Assembly (NCBI RefSeq): GCF_001261915.1
Contig: NZ_CVRT01000146.1
Span: forward strand, 1-44,921
Reading direction: 5' to 3'
Origin: Halorubrum sp. SD626R
Lineage (GTDB): Archaea > Halobacteriota > Halobacteria > Halobacteriales > Haloferacaceae
DNA length: 44,921 bases
Shown here: one piece after another, positions 41,936 to 44,921 of the stretch
How the letters are laid out: each line of letters opens with the position of its first letter
Numbering within the stretch: the stretch's first letter is position 1
Program-made: the position numbers and the translations under genes
Notes under the pieces: model-generated
Told to the model about the DNA's origin: nothing
Seen by the model: the letters and a program-made list of their open reading frames with translations, nothing else
Databases searched by the model: none

Positions 41936-42475
41936 ATGGAACTCCCGACACCACAGGACCTCCGCGAGCGGCGGACCACCCTGGAGCTGACCCAGAGCGA
42001 GCTGGCGGACGCGGCGGACGTCTCACAGCCCCTGATCGCCCGGATCGAGGGCGGCGACGTCGACCCGCGGCTCTCGACGCTCCGGCGGATCGTCAACGCG
42101 CTCCAGGAGGCGGAGGGCGAGGTCGTCCGCGCGAGCGACCTGATGAACGAGACGGTGATAAGCGTCGCGCCCGACGACGCGGTGCGCGAGGCGGTCGACC
42201 TGATGGAGGAGGAGGCGTACTCGCAGCTCCCGGTGCTCCAGAACGGGGTCCCGGTCGGCTCGATCAGCCAGGGCGACGTGGTTCACGCGGGCGAGAACGT
42301 CGGGGACCATCCCGTCAGCGAGGTGATGAGCGAGTCGTTCCCCACGGTCGCGCCGAGTGCGACCGTCGACGAGGTCCGGAACCTGCTGGACCACTACAAG
42401 GCCGTGATGGTCACCGACGGCGGCGAGACGGTCGGGATCATCACCGAGGCGGACATCGCCGCACACCTCTCCTAG
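41936..42475 (+). CDS. XRE-type HTH regulator with two CBS domains (COG3620 type)
   Basis: The 179-residue protein has an N-terminal XRE/Cro HTH (residues 5-58: LRERRTTLELTQSELADAA, VSQPLIARIEGGDVDPRLSTL) joined to a CBS pair. The pair starts DLMNETVISVAPDDAVREA and continues VSEVMSESFPTVAPSATVDEV, ending GIITEADIAAHL. CBS pairs bind adenine nucleotides such as AMP or SAM, so DNA binding is probably ligand-controlled. Targets are unknown. The inverted repeat at its start points to autoregulation. Confidence 0.87.
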   Translation: MELPTPQDLRERRTTLELTQSELADAADVSQPLIARIEGGDVDPRLSTLRRIVNALQEAEGEVVRASDLMNETVISVAPDDAVREAVDLMEEEAYSQLPVLQNGVPVGSISQGDVVHAGENVGDHPVSEVMSESFPTVAPSATVDEVRNLLDHYKAVMVTDGGETVGIITEADIAAHLS

Positions 42476-42479
42476 CGGG

Positions 42480-42695
42480 TCAACCGCTCCGCTCCGCCTC
42501 CTCCCGCGCCGCCTCCCGCCGCTCGGAGAGCCGCTCCCAGATCTCCGCGCAGCCCGCGCCGTCCTCGATGTCGTCGAGGTGCTCCGAGTCGTCGGGGCGG
42601 TCGCGCTCGGTCCCGTCCTCCTCGGGACCGGCCGCGTCGCTCGCGTCACCTCCCTCGGCGGCATCCCCCTCCGGCGACTCGGGTCGATCACTCAT
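42480..42695 (-). CDS. Small acidic haloarchaeal protein
   Basis: The 71-residue protein is low-complexity and acidic at the N-terminus (DRPESPEGDAAEGGDASD). It ends in a helix-like segment with one Cys (DGAGCAEIWERLSERREAAREE). Similar short proteins of unknown function occur in Halobacteria. It is convergent with the XRE-CBS gene (4 nt between stops). Coding status rests on composition and the sensible ATG, so confidence is moderate. Confidence 0.55.
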   Translation of the reverse strand: MSDRPESPEGDAAEGGDASDAAGPEEDGTERDRPDDSEHLDDIEDGAGCAEIWERLSERREAAREEAERSG

Positions 42696-42798
42696 TATCG
42701 GACGCTACGCCCCTCGCGATCATAAGCTGGCGTACACGAGTAAATCGGGCCGCTACTCGTGGTTGTCGGCAACAATCGCTGGTTGTTCGCGGAACCGC

Positions 42799-43845
42799 CT
42801 ACAGCTCCATTCCCCGGATGGAAACGGTTCCCGCCTCGTCGTCGGCCGCCGTCGCGTCGGTCTCCGCCACCCGGCCGATCACGCGCCCGTCGGTCGCGGC
42901 CGCCAGCGACTCGGCGGCCTCGGGGTCGAGCGCGGCGACGAAGCCGGTCCCCATGTTGAACGTGCGGTGCATCTCCTCGTCGGAGACGCTCCCCTCGCTC
43001 TGGACGAACTCGAAGACGGGCTGGGGGTCGAACGCGTCGTCGACGACGTATCGGCGGTCTCCGAGCCGCGTCAGGTTCGTCCACCCGCCGCCGGTGACGT
43101 GGGCCGCGCCGCGGGCGCCGTGGGAGCGCAACGGGTCGAGCAGGTCCGCGTAGATCCGGGTCGGCTCCAGCAGCGCCTCGCCGACCGTCCCGTACCCCTC
43201 GAACGGGCACGGGTCGGTGTACGCGTGCTCACGGGTGGCCGCCTCGCGGGCGAGCGTGAGCCCGTTGGAGTGGATCCCCGACGACTCCCACCCAACCAGC
43301 GCGTCGCCCGGCCGCGCCGCGCCGTCGAAGACCGCGTCCTTGGCGGCGAGCCCGGCGCAGGTGCCCGCCAGGTCGAGGCCCGAGATCACGTCCGGCATCA
43401 CCGCGGTCTCGCCGCCGACGAGCTCCATGTCGGCGAGCTCGGCGCCGCGGGCGAGCCCCTCGCCGACCTGCTCGGCGAACCGCTCGTCGGGCTCGTCGAC
43501 GGCGAGGTAGTCGACGAACGCGACGGGGCGCACCCCGGCTGCGACCAGGTCGTTGACGTTCATCGCGATACAGTCGATCCCGACGGTCGAGTAGTCGCCG
43601 AGCGCCTCGGCGACGAGCAGTTTCGTCCCGACGCCGTCGGTCGCGAGCGCGAGGTACCGGTCGCCGATGTCGAGGAGGCCGGCGTAGTCGCTGTCGGTTC
43701 CTTCGCCTTCCACGTCGCCGCCGACCGCGCCGATGAGCGCCGCGGTCGCGGCCTCGCTCGCGTCGATATCGACGCCGGCGTCGGCGTATGTGAGCTCGTC
43801 GTCGGCCGCGGTGCCGTCCCGGTCCGTGTCGTCGCCCTCGGTCAT
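42799..43845 (-). CDS. purM: Phosphoribosylformylglycinamidine cyclo-ligase (AIR synthetase)
   Basis: The 348-residue enzyme closes the imidazole ring of purines using ATP. Signatures are LTYADAGVDIDASEAATAAL, LALATDGVGTKLLVA, GIDCIAMNVNDLVAAGVRPVAFVDYLA (short parts), VGGETAVMP and GWESSGIHSNGLTLAR. The C-terminal HVTGGGWTNL and TFNMGTGFVA also fit. Start chosen at the ATG preceding an acidic leader. The nine residues upstream in frame are basic shadow. A TTTTGC element lies about 27 nt upstream. Confidence 0.93.
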   Translation of the reverse strand: MTEGDDTDRDGTAADDELTYADAGVDIDASEAATAALIGAVGGDVEGEGTDSDYAGLLDIGDRYLALATDGVGTKLLVAEALGDYSTVGIDCIAMNVNDLVAAGVRPVAFVDYLAVDEPDERFAEQVGEGLARGAELADMELVGGETAVMPDVISGLDLAGTCAGLAAKDAVFDGAARPGDALVGWESSGIHSNGLTLAREAATREHAYTDPCPFEGYGTVGEALLEPTRIYADLLDPLRSHGARGAAHVTGGGWTNLTRLGDRRYVVDDAFDPQPVFEFVQSEGSVSDEEMHRTFNMGTGFVAALDPEAAESLAAATDGRVIGRVAETDATAADDEAGTVSIRGMEL

Positions 43846-43982
43846 GTGTGTGGAGGGACGGCCGCGGAGCAAAAGCGCACCGTTCCCGACGGGAGCGGCC
43901 GTGGACGCCTCCGCTCACGACGCGGACGCCGCTCACGACACGCGGGTCGAACCCGCCGGGAGCGGAACCGAGATCGGAGGAC

Positions 43983-44651
43983 TCAGAACGGCCCGCCGAA
44001 TCCGAGTCCGCCGACGAACACGAGGCCGACGGCGAGAAGCACTGAGGGGACGAACGCGACGGCCCACACCGGCTTGCTCCACCCCATGACGGTCTTCCCG
44101 TCGAGGGGGCCGTAGGGGATCAGGTTGAACGCGGCGAGGAAGACGTTGATAGCCACCCCGCGTGCGCCGACGAGCGAGAGGATCGGACTCCCGACGAGAC
44201 CCCCCGCCACCATCGCCGGAAGGAAGACGACCGCCAGCACGAGGTTCACGACCGGGCCCGCGAGCGCGATGTGGCCGTGCTCTCGGGGCGTCAGCCGTCC
44301 CCGGTGGTGGACCGCGCCGGGGGCGGCGAAGATGAACCCCAAGAGCGAGCTCATCACGGCGAGAAACAGCATGCTCGTGTCGGCGCGGAACTCGGCTACC
44401 TGATCGTAGCGGACCGCGACGACCTTGTGTGCCAGCTCGTGGAGGAGGAACGCCACCCCCGCGGTCGAGAGCGCGACCGCCAGCGGCGGGACCACGCCCG
44501 CGTCCACGATTCGACCGATCCCCGCCGATCCGCCCACGAAGAAGAACATGAACGCGACGCCGAGCGCGAGCCACGCCACGAGCAGGTCGCGAAGCTCGGT
44601 TCCGCTGAAGTACAGGCCGGCGATCCGCCGCCCCTGCGGCGTCGTGCTCAT
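43983..44651 (-). CDS. Site-2 protease family (M50) membrane metallopeptidase
   Basis: The 222-residue protein has about six helices. The zinc motif HELAH is at residues 71-75, and the second motif FNLIPYGPLDG near residue 175-185 supplies the third ligand (NPxDG-like). Site-2 proteases cut membrane proteins within the bilayer, often in signalling or quality control. The substrate is unknown. Its ATG overlaps the stop of the upstream gene (ATGA), so the pair is cotranslated. Confidence 0.87.
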   Translation of the reverse strand: MSTTPQGRRIAGLYFSGTELRDLLVAWLALGVAFMFFFVGGSAGIGRIVDAGVVPPLAVALSTAGVAFLLHELAHKVVAVRYDQVAEFRADTSMLFLAVMSSLLGFIFAAPGAVHHRGRLTPREHGHIALAGPVVNLVLAVVFLPAMVAGGLVGSPILSLVGARGVAINVFLAAFNLIPYGPLDGKTVMGWSKPVWAVAFVPSVLLAVGLVFVGGLGFGGPF

Positions 44652-44921
44652 CGTCCCCCCGCGACCGCGTTCCCGATCAGCTCGGCACCGCGTCTGGCAC
44701 CCTCGATCATCAGCCGGCTCACCTCGTCGACGCCCCCCACTTCCGCGCCGAACATCGCGGGGATGACGTAGACGGCGAAGAGGAAGCTCGCGACGATGCT
44801 GCCGACGTTCGTCATCGCGACGACGACGATGAGTCGGAACAGCGGGACGTCGAGCATCGCCGAGACGAGGTCGCCGGGCGAGAGCGTCTCGTCCGTGAGC
44901 AGGTCGTTGAGCGTCCCGATG
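44648..44921 (-). CDS. Membrane protein, C-terminal end only
   Basis: The frame is open to the window edge, so only the last 90 residues are seen and the true start lies outside. It contains a hydrophobic helix (FRLIVVVAMTNVGSIVASFLFAVYVIPAMF) preceded by LNDLLTDETLSPGDLVSAML and a short amphipathic tail. I do not recognise the family. Coupling to the site-2 protease gene suggests a joint membrane function. The in-frame ATG at 44857 is probably internal. Confidence 0.55.
   Translation of the reverse strand, partial: IGTLNDLLTDETLSPGDLVSAMLDVPLFRLIVVVAMTNVGSIVASFLFAVYVIPAMFGAEVGGVDEVSRLMIEGARRGAELIGNAVAGGR

Overview
The window is haloarchaeal chromosome (class Halobacteria, most likely Halorubrum or a close relative). 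The sequence is very GC-rich. The proteins are acidic. Promoters carry archaeal TATA boxes about 25-30 nt upstream of leaderless start codons. The gene content is also haloarchaeal: an archaeal 7S/SRP RNA, RNase P component 4, Trm112, a PGF-CTERM surface protein, BtuFCD and GshA. I see no CRISPR array, provirus, tRNA, rRNA or complete insertion sequence.

Layout. 1-1660: end of a probable cofH, a start-less reading frame with a strong hairpin, hpt, and a gene-free stretch holding half of a dispersed repeat and an IS200/IS605-type end hairpin. 1661-5667 (minus): a translationally coupled cassette of a TenA-like gene with an internal deletion, an SSS-family symporter, a 54-residue membrane protein, a divergent NRAMP-like transporter and a P-loop protein. 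5848-9508: DJ-1/PfpI protein, HTH/Zn-ribbon regulator, cupin, an esterase/ring-cleaving dioxygenase pair resembling MhqD/MhqO, and a membrane protein. 9609-15911: nth, a DoxX-like protein, dispersed repeat copy B, gshA, a winged-HTH regulator, coaD, a membrane protein and a CoA-disulfide-reductase-like flavoprotein. 15987-20164: RNA-related and small housekeeping genes (COG1325, trm112, rnp4) with an aldo/keto reductase and hypotheticals. 20213-20526: SRP RNA, followed by repeat copy C. 20908-26217: a second GCS2-family ligase, ATP-dependent DNA ligase, an unrecognised protein and an MBL-fold protein. 26239-29912: btuF divergent from btuCD. 30135-32830: a sulfonate/nitrate/taurine-type ABC importer. 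33110-41383: the branched-chain amino acid cluster leuA-(leader)-ilvB-ilvN-ilvC-leuC-leuD-leuB. 41478-44921: UPF0212 protein, an XRE-CBS regulator, purM, a site-2-protease-like M50 peptidase and a partial membrane protein.

Three observations stand out. (1) A dispersed non-coding element of about 260 bp occurs as two full copies and one half copy. Its flanks and core are conserved, but its hairpin arms have entirely different sequences that remain perfectly complementary in each copy. (2) The DNA between leuA and ilvB holds a TATA box, a leaderless 24-codon Ile/Val-containing leader ORF, and a hairpin whose 5' arm overlaps the last leader codons. This looks like an archaeal attenuation-type control region. 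(3) The leuA start codon is out of frame with the body of the gene, in exactly the way expected if one copy of an 8-bp tandem repeat had been lost.
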